Assembly (NCBI RefSeq): GCF_007828865.1
Contig: NZ_VIVK01000001.1
Coordinates: forward strand, 2,976,001 to 3,040,000
Source of the DNA: Kribbella amoyensis
GTDB taxonomy: Bacteria; Actinomycetota; Actinomycetes; Propionibacteriales; Kribbellaceae
Direction of reading: 5' to 3'
DNA: 64,000 bases
Shown: one piece after another, positions 34,097 to 42,161 of the stretch
How the letters are laid out: each line of letters starts with the position of its first letter
How positions within the stretch are numbered: position 1 is the stretch's first letter
The notes under the pieces: model-generated
What the model was told of the DNA's origin: nothing
Database searches by the model: none
Seen by the model: the letters and a program-made list of their open reading frames with translations, nothing else
Translations under genes and position numbers: made by a program

Positions 34097-34864
34097 TCAG
34101 TACACCGAGTAGCCGCCGTCGATGAGGAGGACGGAGCCGGTCATGAAGGCGGAGGCCGGGCTGGCCAGGTAGACGACCGAGGGGGCGATCTCCTCGGGGG
34201 TCGCGTAGCGCTGGAGGGGTGCGTCGAGGATCCAGTTCCGGCGGAACTCGGGCCGGTCGACCGGGGCCATGTCGGTCTTCACGTAGCCCGGGGCGATCGC
34301 GTTCACGCGGATGTTGTGCGGGGCCCATTCTGCGGCCAGGCTGCGGGTCAGGTGGTGGACGGCGGCCTTGGAGGCGTTGTACGACGCCTGCCACTGCGGC
34401 CGGTTGACGATCTGTGCGGACATGCTGCCCACGTTGACGATCACCCCGCCGCCGGCGTCGATCATGCCGCGCGCGACCGCGGTACTGGTGTTCCACAGGG
34501 CCGTCAGGTTGAGGTCGATCACCTGCTGCCACTCGTCGTCCGGGACCTCGAGCGCCGGTCGGTGGATCGCCAGTCCGGCGTTGTTCACCAGGATGTCGAC
34601 GCCGCCGAACGCGTCGGTGACCTCGGCAACCATCGCGGTGACCTCGTCCCGCCGGGTGATGTCCGCCTGGATCGCGAGCCCGCGGCGGCCGCGGTCCGTC
34701 AGCTCGTCGGCGACCTGCGCGTTGCGGTCGCCGTCGCGGCCCGCGATCGCGACGTCGGCGCCCGCTTCGGCCAACGCGAGTGCGAACGCTCGGCCGAGAC
34801 CGCGGTTACCACCGGTGACGAGGGCTCGCCGATCCCGTAGTCCGAAGGTGTCCAGCACGCTCAT
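34097..34864 (-). CDS. Short-chain dehydrogenase/reductase
   Basis: A 255-aa classical SDR. NAD(P) loop VTGGNRGLGRAF (about 17-28), NNAG (about 92-95), catalytic Ser in VGSMSAQ (about 143), YNASK (about 158-162) with Tyr and Lys, and IAPGYVKTDM. The N-terminus MSVLDTFGLRDRRALVTGG resembles gluconate 5-dehydrogenase/polyol-type SDRs. The substrate is not certain. ATG 34864 follows GGAG by about 7 nt. It is divergent from the metallopeptidase array, with 170 nt between starts. Confidence 0.87.
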   Translation of the reverse strand: MSVLDTFGLRDRRALVTGGNRGLGRAFALALAEAGADVAIAGRDGDRNAQVADELTDRGRRGLAIQADITRRDEVTAMVAEVTDAFGGVDILVNNAGLAIHRPALEVPDDEWQQVIDLNLTALWNTSTAVARGMIDAGGGVIVNVGSMSAQIVNRPQWQASYNASKAAVHHLTRSLAAEWAPHNIRVNAIAPGYVKTDMAPVDRPEFRRNWILDAPLQRYATPEEIAPSVVYLASPASAFMTGSVLLIDGGYSVY

Positions 34865-35034
34865 CCCGTACTCCGCTCTGTCCGGCGCCGATGTCGATAG
34901 CTGCAATCCAGTACTACCGGACCTCACCGAGGGCGTACCATTCTCCGGCGGTTCGGCCTGGGGGTGGCGCGGCCGCGTTCGTTCTTTGGGGTGGGTCCGG
35001 CCGTGCGGCCGCGAACTGGGGAGAAGCAGTACTG

Positions 35035-36213
35035 ATGGCAACCGATGGGGCTCCGAAGCCCGGTCATTTCCTGCCGGGCAACGCGCCCGAACCGACTACC
35101 GTGCCGGCCGAGACGGCGCAGCCCGAACAGCGGCCTGGCACGGTTCCGCTGACCGCGCCGACGCCACGGCTGGGGGCGAACGCGCCCGACGGACCACCGC
35201 TGCTCAGCGGGTCCCGGCTCGGCCCGCCACCACCGGGTGACAAGGCCGCGGCCGCGTTCAAGGCGCTGTACTCGCCCGATCCGCTGCCGTTCGCGCCGAA
35301 GAAGACCTCGAAGGCCCTCATCGCCGCGATCGTGGCCGGCGTCCTGGTCCTGATCGGCGGCGGCGTCGCGCTCGGGACCCAGCTGCTTTCGTCCTACGAC
35401 GACTTCGTCGCCAACCCGCTCGGGACCCCGTCCCTCCGGCCGACCGACGTACCCGCCGACGCGCAGGCTACCGACGCGGCCGGCGAGTCGGTCTCGGATC
35501 CCGAGCTCACCCGGCAGAACAAGCTGTACGCCGTGGGCCGGTTGCCGTCCGTCGGTTGCAAGGAGCCGCAGTACCGGCCGACTTCGAAGGACAACGTCCG
35601 CGCGTACTACGAGACCTTGCTGACCTGCCTGAACAAGGCGTGGGAGCCGGCCGTCCGCAAGGCCGGCGCCGATTTCCGGGCACCACGGCTGATCATCTTC
35701 GACGACGGCCAGGAGACCGCCTGCGGCGTGCAGCGGAAGCTCGCCTCGTACTGCCCGGCCGACGGCGGCAGCGTGGCGATGCCGTGGCAGGAGCTGGCCG
35801 GCCAGTACGAGCGCAACAACGCGCTGACCCGGGTCGACATGGCCGACGCGCTCGGGTACGTCTACGGCGTCCACGTGCAGAACCTGACCGGCATCTTCAC
35901 CGCGTCCGACAACCTGGCCGACAGCGCGCCCACCGAGGCGGCCCGGCTCGAGCAGCTCCGCCGGCTCTCGTTGCAGGCGAGCTGTCTGTCGTCGGTGTTC
36001 CTCGGCGCGGAGCAGCGGACGTTCCCGATCCGCGGCCGGCTGCTCACGGAGTACCAGTGGCGCAGCAAGCACTACGGCGACGAGGACGGCAAGGACAAGG
36101 TGCGCGACCACGGGTCCCGCAAGAGCGTCGAGCTGTGGCGGGGCCGAGGCTTCGGCGCGGCGGATCCGGGTTCCTGCAACACTTTCGTCGCAGCGGCCGG
36201 CCAGGTCGGCTGA
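35035..36213 (+). CDS. Neutral zinc metallopeptidase paralogue 1, catalytically degenerate
   Basis: A 392-aa paralogue of the YpfJ-type neutral zinc metallopeptidase. A disordered N-terminal tail (about 1-95) starts with a PGHFLPG motif; one transmembrane helix (about 98-122) precedes SYDDFVANPL and an outward domain (about 165-392). Where the two downstream paralogues have the zinc site LAHEYxHHVQ, this one reads LGYVYGVHVQ: Tyr275, Val276 and Val279 replace His, Glu and His. The later zinc-ligand Glu of ELQA is Ser312 (LSLQASC). All key residues are lost while the fold and cysteines persist, so it is probably a pseudoenzyme, perhaps a regulator or substrate receptor. ATG 35035 follows GGGGAG. 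Confidence 0.85.
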   Translation: MATDGAPKPGHFLPGNAPEPTTVPAETAQPEQRPGTVPLTAPTPRLGANAPDGPPLLSGSRLGPPPPGDKAAAAFKALYSPDPLPFAPKKTSKALIAAIVAGVLVLIGGGVALGTQLLSSYDDFVANPLGTPSLRPTDVPADAQATDAAGESVSDPELTRQNKLYAVGRLPSVGCKEPQYRPTSKDNVRAYYETLLTCLNKAWEPAVRKAGADFRAPRLIIFDDGQETACGVQRKLASYCPADGGSVAMPWQELAGQYERNNALTRVDMADALGYVYGVHVQNLTGIFTASDNLADSAPTEAARLEQLRRLSLQASCLSSVFLGAEQRTFPIRGRLLTEYQWRSKHYGDEDGKDKVRDHGSRKSVELWRGRGFGAADPGSCNTFVAAAGQVG

Positions 36214-36237
36214 GACACGAGGACTGGGGAACGAGCG

Positions 36238-37533
36238 ATGGCCGACGAGCCGACACCCGCAACGCCGGACCCGGCGACCCCCCGTCCGGGTCACTTCCTC
36301 CCCGGTGGCGCCGGTGAGTCGACCGACGGGACCACGGGAACGCCCCGCCAGGCGACCCGTCAGCCCCTGGCCCTGGGCAAGGCGCAGCCCGTCCGGCGAC
36401 CGCTGGATCCCAAGCTGCGCAAGGCCGCGCCGCTTCCGACCGAGCCGGGGCAGACCGGATTCGGTACGCCGCCGCCCGCGCCGATGCCGGGCGCATCGGC
36501 GACGCCGCTTACCCGGACCACTCAGCGCGGCGGCGTCCAGTCGGTCGGCTGGCACTCCGCCTCGACCCGCGGCGCCCCGCAGTTCTCCGCCCAACCGCCC
36601 GACCTGAAGCCGCCGCGGCGGTTCTCGAAGCCGTTGATCGCGGGCCTGTCGGTACTGGTCCTGCTCACCGTCGCCGCCGGGGGATACGGCAGCGTCCGGC
36701 TGATCGACTCGTACGACGACACGGTGGCGAATCCGCTCGCCCGGCCGTCGGTGAAGCAGACCGAGCCGCCGTTGCCCGCGCCACCGCAGCCCACCGTGAC
36801 GGTCACGGTCAAGCCGGTACCGGATGCGGTCCGCGTCAAGCAGAACAAGCTCTACGCGGTCGGCAAGCTCCGGTCCGTCCGCTGCGTCGAACCGGCGATC
36901 AAACCGCTCTCCGAGGACGCCATCCTGAGGTACTACCGGGCGCTGCTGCCCTGTCTGAACAAGACGTGGGCGCCGCTGGTCCGCAAAGCCGGGTACCCGT
37001 TCCGCGCCCCGAAGCTGGTGCTGTACGCGAAGGGCCAGACCGCGTGCCCGGGGGAGACCGACCTCGCCTTCTACTGCGGCAAGGACGAGACGATCACGAT
37101 GCGCGCGGACCAGGACCTGAAGAACTACCGGATCAACGGGGAAGGGGCCCGGGTGGACATGCTGGACACGCTCGCCCACGAGTACGCCCACCATGTCCAG
37201 CTGCTCACCAACATCCTCATCTCGGCCAACTCCCGGGAAGGCTGGGCCACCACCGAGGCCGCCAAGCTGGAGGAACGCCGCCGCGTCGAACTCCAGGCCG
37301 GCTGCCTCGCCGCCGTCTTCCTGGGCGCCAACAAGACCACCCTCGGCCTCACCGGCCGCAAACTCGACCTCTGGCAGTACCAGGTCAAGCACAGCGGCGA
37401 CGAGTACAACCCGAAGAAGAAGAGGGACCACGGCAGCCGCAAGAACCACTGGCTCTGGGCCGGCCCGGCCTTCACAAGCCAGAACCCAGCCTCCTGCAAC
37501 ACCTTCACCGCACCACCGGCCAAAGTCAGCTGA
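36238..37533 (+). CDS. Neutral zinc metallopeptidase paralogue 2, membrane-anchored
   Basis: A 431-aa type II membrane protein of the YpfJ zinc metallopeptidase family. A long Pro-rich cytoplasmic tail (about 1-125) starts near PRPGHFLPGG; the transmembrane helix is at about 128-152 (IAGLSVLVLLTVAAGGYG). The extracellular domain carries HEYAHHVQ at His314 with Glu315 and His318, and the third ligand in VELQAGC (about 357). Conserved Cys pairs resemble its paralogues. Location suggests cleavage of wall or secreted proteins; the substrate is unknown. It lies 24 nt after paralogue 1 and overlaps paralogue 3 by one base (TGATG), so the three form an operon. Confidence 0.88.
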   Translation: MADEPTPATPDPATPRPGHFLPGGAGESTDGTTGTPRQATRQPLALGKAQPVRRPLDPKLRKAAPLPTEPGQTGFGTPPPAPMPGASATPLTRTTQRGGVQSVGWHSASTRGAPQFSAQPPDLKPPRRFSKPLIAGLSVLVLLTVAAGGYGSVRLIDSYDDTVANPLARPSVKQTEPPLPAPPQPTVTVTVKPVPDAVRVKQNKLYAVGKLRSVRCVEPAIKPLSEDAILRYYRALLPCLNKTWAPLVRKAGYPFRAPKLVLYAKGQTACPGETDLAFYCGKDETITMRADQDLKNYRINGEGARVDMLDTLAHEYAHHVQLLTNILISANSREGWATTEAAKLEERRRVELQAGCLAAVFLGANKTTLGLTGRKLDLWQYQVKHSGDEYNPKKKRDHGSRKNHWLWAGPAFTSQNPASCNTFTAPPAKVS

Positions 37534-38396
37534 TGCCTCGCCTCCTGGTGCTCCTCGCCGCTGTCTTGACGTTGGCCGGCTGCGGAGCGAACGCTGAGCC
37601 GACGCAGGCGATCCCCTCCAGCTCGCCCAGCGCAACTGCCTCGGCGACCCCGACCACGCCGCCTCCGTCCTCGAAGGCGTCGACGGTGTCCACCTCGGTC
37701 GACGAAACGCTGGTCCGGAACCGGCTCTACTCGACCGGACGCCTGGCCAGGACGTCGTGCACCCTCCCCACCAAGAGGCTGGCGACGAAGACTGCGATCA
37801 GCCGGTACTCGACCGTGCTGGTGGCGTGCCTGAATCGCGCCTGGCGCCCGTCGATCGAGCGGTCCGGCAACTATTTCGCCCCACCCACCGTGCAGATCGT
37901 CGAGGCTGACCACGTGTCACCGTGCGGTCAGGCCGACGACGCGAGCGCTTTCTACTGCTCGGAGAACTCGGCGATCTACCTGGACTGGGAGTACTACGCC
38001 GACGAAGACCCGGACCAGACCCCCATCCGGATCGAGGTCCTGGACGTGCTCGCCCACGAGTACGGGCACCACGTCCAGCACCTCACCGGAATCCTCGGGT
38101 TCTTCGACAGCCGGACCGACGGCCTGTCGGGCAAGGCGCTCTGGCCGGACACCCGCCGGATGGAGCTCCAGGCGACCTGCTTGGGCGCCGTCTTCCAGGG
38201 TGCGAACAGGCGAACTCTCAACCTGACCGGCGAGCGGCTGGTCTACTTCTCGATCCTCCAGGAGCAGGGCGACGAGGAGCCGCCGTTCGACCACGGCTCG
38301 CCGGAGAGCAACGAGGCCTGGACCGGTGCCGCCTTCGCCTCGGGTGATCCGAAGTCGTGCAACACCTGGACCGCACCGGCGGCCAAGGTCAGCTGA
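37533..38396 (+). CDS. Neutral zinc metallopeptidase paralogue 3, lipoprotein
   Basis: A 287-aa third paralogue. Instead of a tail and anchor helix it has a lipoprotein signal peptide, LLAAVLTLAGCG (lipobox Cys19), and a Ser/Thr/Pro linker (about 25-55). The catalytic motif HEYGHHVQ (His175, Glu176, His179) and MELQATC (about 214) are intact. Predicted active, lipid-anchored outside the membrane. Same operon as the two preceding genes, and its 3-prime end overlaps that of the convergent GNAT gene by 8 nt. Confidence 0.9.
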   Translation: MPRLLVLLAAVLTLAGCGANAEPTQAIPSSSPSATASATPTTPPPSSKASTVSTSVDETLVRNRLYSTGRLARTSCTLPTKRLATKTAISRYSTVLVACLNRAWRPSIERSGNYFAPPTVQIVEADHVSPCGQADDASAFYCSENSAIYLDWEYYADEDPDQTPIRIEVLDVLAHEYGHHVQHLTGILGFFDSRTDGLSGKALWPDTRRMELQATCLGAVFQGANRRTLNLTGERLVYFSILQEQGDEEPPFDHGSPESNEAWTGAAFASGDPKSCNTWTAPAAKVS

Positions 38397-38844
38397 GCTT
38401 CAGCTTGAACCCTTCGTGGGAGCTGACGAAGCCGAGGCGCTCGTAGAAGCGGTGCGCCTCGGTCCGGGTCTTGTCGGAGGTCAACTGGACCAGGCTGCAG
38501 CCGCGGGACCGCGACTCCTCGATGGCCCAGCGGATCAGCGTCGTCCCGAGCCCGGTACCGCGGGCCGCCGCGGAGACCCGGACCGCCTCGATCAGGCCGC
38601 GCGACGAACCTTGGCGCGACAGCCCGGGGATGATGGTCAGCTGCAACGTCCCCACCAGCTCACCGTTGCGATCGGCAACTACCAGCAGGTTGTTCGGGTC
38701 GGCGTCGATCTCGGCGAAGGCGCGCTCGTACGGGGTCAGGTCGTCGAGGCTCTCCCGGGCCGCGCCGAGCTGGTCGTCGGCGATCATCGCGACGATCCCG
38801 GGGAGATCGGCGCGGGTGGCGGTACGGATCACGACATCGGTCAT
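38389..38844 (-). CDS. GNAT family N-acetyltransferase
   Basis: A 151-aa GNAT protein. Beta strands and the acetyl-CoA loop VRVSAAARGTGLGTTLIRWA (about 89-108) are followed by HRFYERLGFVSSHEGFKLKL (about 130-149), the usual family C-terminus. The substrate is unknown; a small molecule or protein N-terminus is possible. ATG 38844. Convergent with the metallopeptidase operon with an 8-nt overlap of the coding ends. Confidence 0.88.
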   Translation of the reverse strand: MTDVVIRTATRADLPGIVAMIADDQLGAARESLDDLTPYERAFAEIDADPNNLLVVADRNGELVGTLQLTIIPGLSRQGSSRGLIEAVRVSAAARGTGLGTTLIRWAIEESRSRGCSLVQLTSDKTRTEAHRFYERLGFVSSHEGFKLKLS

Positions 38845-39067
38845 GGGGGCAGCATCTCAGCTCCCTGAACCGGTTCGGTCGCCGGGTCAGGAGTGTTCAC
38901 GGTCTTTGGTGATTGCCTTATGCAAACACTTTTCGTTGCCCGATGCCCGTTTGCCGTTCCGTCCACCGGGCACGAGAGGATCGACACCACTGCATCCGCC
39001 CGTGACCGTGGTCGCGCTGGCGGGTTGCGTGGCATCGGATGCGGGCCAGTCCGGAGAGGAAGTCCCG

Positions 39068-40012
39068 ATGTCCGTATTGGCTGTCGACTTCACCCAGCCG
39101 TTCGAAGATGCCTTCGGCAAACTTCTCGGATTCGTCCCCAACCTGCTCGGCGGCCTGGTCCTCCTCGTCGTCGGGTACTTCGTCGCCAAGCTGCTCGGCA
39201 ACCTGGTCGGCAGGTTGCTCGGCAAGGTCGGCTTCGACCAGTGGATGGACCGGGCCGGGGTCTCCGGCGTCCTGCAGAGATCGGGGACCGGGCTGACCGC
39301 GTCGCTGATGCTCGGCAAGATCGTGTTCTGGTTCGTCTTCCTGATCAGCTTCACGATGTTCGCCTCCGCGCTCGGCGTACCGGAGATCTCGAACTTCATG
39401 AGCGACATGCTCGGCTACATCCCGCGGATCTTCGCCGCGATCGTGATCGTCTGCCTGGCCGCCCTGTTCGCGAACTTCCTGGCCGCGATCGTCCGCGGCG
39501 CCACCGGGAACGAGACGCTCGCCAAGGTCAGCCGGTACGCGATCCTCGTGTACGCCGTGTTCGCCGCGCTCACCCAGCTCGGGATCGCGGTCCAGCTCAC
39601 CGGTAACACGCTGCTGATCGTCCTCGGCGGCTTCGCGCTGGCCCTCGGCCTCGCTTTCGGCCTCGGGGGCCGCGAGATGGCCGGCCAGGCGCTGCGCACC
39701 CTGTTCGAACGCGGCCAGTCGATGGCCGCCGCGAACGCCAACGGCACCACCCAGCAGTACCAGGAGCAGCAGTACGCCCAGGGCGGCTACCAGGAGCAGA
39801 CCGCGTACCAGGGCCAGGACGGCACCGCGTACCAGCCGGACAACGGCTACCAGACCGGCCAGGACGGCTACGCGACCGACCAGCCCCAGGCCGACCAGAC
39901 CCAGCAGTACCCCGCCACCCATGGCGCCCCCCAGCAAGGCAACTGGGACGGCACCGGCTCCAACGGAGCCTGGCAGGGCGACAACGGCAACTGGCAAGGC
40001 GGCCAGCGCTAA
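39068..40012 (+). CDS. MscS-like TM-helix protein with Gln/Gly/Tyr-rich tail
   Basis: A 314-aa membrane protein with repeated conserved transmembrane helices (Pfam TM_helix type, MscS-related). Helices lie at about 22-42, 75-100, 115-140, 155-180 and 182-200, the last being the Gly/Ala-rich GGFALALGLAFGLGGREMAG, typical of MscS pore helices. No MscS beta domain follows. Residues about 225-314 are a low-complexity tail rich in Gln, Gly, Tyr, Asn and Asp with irregular (G)YQ and QQY repeats, probably disordered. A role in osmotic or envelope stress is inferred. ATG 39068 follows GAGGAA by 6 nt. Confidence 0.85.
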   Translation: MSVLAVDFTQPFEDAFGKLLGFVPNLLGGLVLLVVGYFVAKLLGNLVGRLLGKVGFDQWMDRAGVSGVLQRSGTGLTASLMLGKIVFWFVFLISFTMFASALGVPEISNFMSDMLGYIPRIFAAIVIVCLAALFANFLAAIVRGATGNETLAKVSRYAILVYAVFAALTQLGIAVQLTGNTLLIVLGGFALALGLAFGLGGREMAGQALRTLFERGQSMAAANANGTTQQYQEQQYAQGGYQEQTAYQGQDGTAYQPDNGYQTGQDGYATDQPQADQTQQYPATHGAPQQGNWDGTGSNGAWQGDNGNWQGGQR

Positions 40013-40022
40013 CAAAATAGAC

Positions 40023-40099
40023 GTCCGCCGGCCCTGGGTCACCACCGGCGGACCCCAAACCAGGCGGGCGCGGCCGGATCGGGCCGCACCCGCCTGGTT
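40023..40099. terminator. Two tandem hairpins after the MscS-like gene
   Basis: A 9-bp stem (GTCCGCCGG 40023-40031 / CCGGCGGAC 40045-40053) is followed by an 18-position stem with one mismatch and one internal pair change (AACCAGGCGGG 40058 on / CCCGCCTGGTT to 40099). The pair begins 10 nt after the stop. A good tandem terminator without a long T tract. Confidence 0.75.
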
Positions 40100-40141
40100 G
40101 TCTCTTGGCCCCGACTCCACGCTCTTGGTACCAGACGCGGA

Positions 40142-41323
40142 GTGGTAGGTGACACTGGTTCGGTGGGGTTTGGGAGGCGGCTCAGGAAGTATCGGGAGCA
40201 CCGGGAGTGGTCGCTCGCGGAGTTGGCGCGGGCTACGCACTACAGCCGCGGGTACCTCTCGAACATCGAGAACGGCCGGAAGACGCCCACCGACGACCTC
40301 GCGCGGCTGTGCGACGAGGCGTTGCGGGCCAACGGTGAGCTGATCGCAGCCGCCCGGGGTGACGTGGTCAGCCGGCTCGACCGAACTCCGTGGCAGACGG
40401 CCGAGCTGGTCCAGAGGATGCAGGCCAGCGACATCACTCCACAAACCCTGGAGGCTCTGCAGGCAACCATCGAAGAGCTGTGCTGCCAGTACTCGTACCG
40501 CGACGCGCTCGACCTCCGCCGGGAGGCGCACGGCTGGCTCCAGCACATCGGCGGCTTGCTGCGACAGCCGACCGGCCTCCGTGCCCATCAAGAACTCCTC
40601 GTGGCCGGCGGCTGGCTCGCCTTGCTCGCTGGATGCGTCGAGTACGACCTGGGCATGCGGACGGCCGCGGAATCGACACGTACCGCGGCACAGCAACTCG
40701 GCGCCGAAGCCGGGCATCCGGAGATCCAGGGCTGGGCGTACGAGATGTCCGCCTGGTTCGCGCTCACCCAGGGTCGGTACCGCAACGTGGTCGCCGCAGC
40801 CCAGCAGGGGCAAGCCGTGGCGCGGGAAAGTAGCGTGCACGTCCAGCTCATCGCGCAGGAAGCGAAGGCCAGGGCCCGGCTCGGTGAGGACGGGCTCGAG
40901 ACGTTGCTCCTGTCGGGACGGGAACTGCTCGAGCGCCTGCCGTACCCGGATCGCCCCGACAACCACTTCAAGGTGGATCCGGCGAAGTGGGACTACTACG
41001 CCATGGACGTCCACCGGCTGGCGGGCGACGACGACCTGGCCGAGCAGTACGCCTCGGTCGTCGTCAACGACAACCTCGCCCCGGACGGTACTGAACTCAG
41101 CCCGATGCGCATCGGCGAAAGCCGGGTCGCCCTGGCCGTCGTGGCATCCCGCCGCGGCGATTTGGAGCAGGCGGTCGACCTCGGCCTCCGCGGCCTGCGC
41201 GGACCGCGACAGAGCCGGCCGTCCCTCCGCATGGTCGCGCTCGAACTCGACGAGGAACTCCGGCACCGCTTCACCGGAGAAGGCCGGCTCCGCGACTTCG
41301 AAGAGGTCCTCCGCTCGCTGTGA
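40142..41323 (+). CDS. XRE family regulator with TPR-like C-terminus
   Basis: A 393-aa regulator. An XRE helix-turn-helix spans about 8-70 (RRLRKYREHREWSLAELARA, SRGYLSNIENGRKTPTDDLARL). The remainder is alpha-helical and TPR-like (QELLVAGGWLALLAGCVEYD, ALTQGRYRNVVAAAQQG, ALAVVASRRGDLEQAVDLG). Such proteins in streptomycetes often sense a peptide or small ligand and control development or a nearby partner gene. GTG 40142 is assumed; GTG 40163 is an alternative. The gene begins 43 nt after a double terminator, so it has its own promoter. Confidence 0.85.
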   Translation: MVGDTGSVGFGRRLRKYREHREWSLAELARATHYSRGYLSNIENGRKTPTDDLARLCDEALRANGELIAAARGDVVSRLDRTPWQTAELVQRMQASDITPQTLEALQATIEELCCQYSYRDALDLRREAHGWLQHIGGLLRQPTGLRAHQELLVAGGWLALLAGCVEYDLGMRTAAESTRTAAQQLGAEAGHPEIQGWAYEMSAWFALTQGRYRNVVAAAQQGQAVARESSVHVQLIAQEAKARARLGEDGLETLLLSGRELLERLPYPDRPDNHFKVDPAKWDYYAMDVHRLAGDDDLAEQYASVVVNDNLAPDGTELSPMRIGESRVALAVVASRRGDLEQAVDLGLRGLRGPRQSRPSLRMVALELDEELRHRFTGEGRLRDFEEVLRSL

Positions 41324-41341
41324 GGCCGAGGCTGTCGCTGC

Positions 41342-41872
41342 TCAGCTCTCGGTGGCGTCGGGGCCGGCTCGGCGGACGTCTTGGACTTTGGCCATGGCTT
41401 CGCGGAGGTCGGCGAGCCAGGTTTCGCTGTGTTGGGCGACGAGTTTGACGCACCAGCCGAGGGCGTCGCTGCGGGAGCGGGCCACGCCGGCGTCGACCAG
41501 GGTGTCGAGGACCTGGCGTTCGGGCTGGCGGAGTCTTGTCATCACCGGGGCTGACAGGGACGTGAAGATCGTGCGGGTCTCGCCGCAGCGGACTCCCCAG
41601 GCGACCTTCCGCCGTGCGCCGTGTTCCAGTTCCTGGGCGATCTCGATGCGGCGTTCGCGGGTGTCCTCCCGGAACTGCCGGATCCGGCCGTCCTCGGCCG
41701 CCGACCGGGTCGACGCGCTGACGTCGCCCTCCAGTTGAGGTGCCGGGATCGTGCCGACGATCAGGATCTCGTCCCGATCGATCGTCACCTCCGGCTCCCC
41801 TTCGAACCAGTCGGCCGGCAACCGCCCCGCCAACCAGCCCCGCACCCGCTCACCTTCCACCGATGTACTCAT
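41342..41872 (-). CDS. Hypothetical protein with RHH-like C-terminal segment
   Basis: A 176-aa soluble protein. Its first half has a beta-rich stretch with EVTIDRDEILIVGTIPAP (about 28-45); the second half has RQVLDTLVDAGVARSRSDALGWCVKLVAQHSETWLADLREAM, a pattern like a ribbon-helix-helix or short helical DNA-binding unit found in small actinobacterial proteins. No named function. ATG 41872 has no Shine-Dalgarno; an AT-rich stretch with the palindrome ATCATGAT lies directly upstream. It converges with the XRE gene, 18 nt apart. Confidence 0.65.
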   Translation of the reverse strand: MSTSVEGERVRGWLAGRLPADWFEGEPEVTIDRDEILIVGTIPAPQLEGDVSASTRSAAEDGRIRQFREDTRERRIEIAQELEHGARRKVAWGVRCGETRTIFTSLSAPVMTRLRQPERQVLDTLVDAGVARSRSDALGWCVKLVAQHSETWLADLREAMAKVQDVRRAGPDATES

Positions 41873-41964
41873 GTAATCATGATCACATCGCAAACCAACC
41901 CCAAACAACCTCCAGCCTGACCGGGGGATGAAGCGAGGTCCGGGACCGCGAGGGCTAGCTCCAT

Positions 41965-41977
41965 GGCGGGTTGTTGG
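41965..41977 (-). repeat. Inverted single copy of the 19-bp repeat core
   Basis: GGCGGGTTGTTGG is the exact reverse complement of CCAACAACCCGCC, the unit core of the array starting at 42010, and could pair with any copy of it. Confidence 0.7.
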
Positions 41978-42009
41978 ACCGATGCCGGGTTGCAGCACGC
42001 CATCGAACA

Positions 42010-42161
42010 AACAACCCGCCACCGCGCCAACAACCCGCCACCGCGCCAACAACCCGCCACCGCGCCAACAACCCGCCACTGAGCAAACAACCCGCCGCCG
42101 CAGAAACAGCCCGCCGCCGCGCCAACAACCCGTTGGCGAGCCAACAACCCGTCAGCGGGTG
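42010..42161. repeat. Eight-copy 19-bp tandem repeat array
   Basis: Unit AACAACCCGCCACCGCGCC starts at 42010, 42029, 42048, 42067, 42086, 42105, 42124 and 42143, exactly 19 bp apart. The first three are identical over 19 bp; later units drift, and the last two keep only AACAACCCG. The array fills most of the 279-nt gap between the RHH-like gene and the ROK gene and runs into the ROK stop. The seventh unit contains GTTGGCGAGCCAAC, a small hairpin. No coding use is likely. Confidence 0.9.

Noticed and set aside
34924-37635. 903-aa minus-strand open frame over the first two metallopeptidase genes
   Set aside because: Low-complexity Gly/Arg/Leu composition and no motifs; the plus-strand genes show zinc-site and lipobox features.
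42010-42161. CRISPR array
   Set aside because: The repeats are head-to-tail without spacers, 19 bp long, and no cas genes are present.
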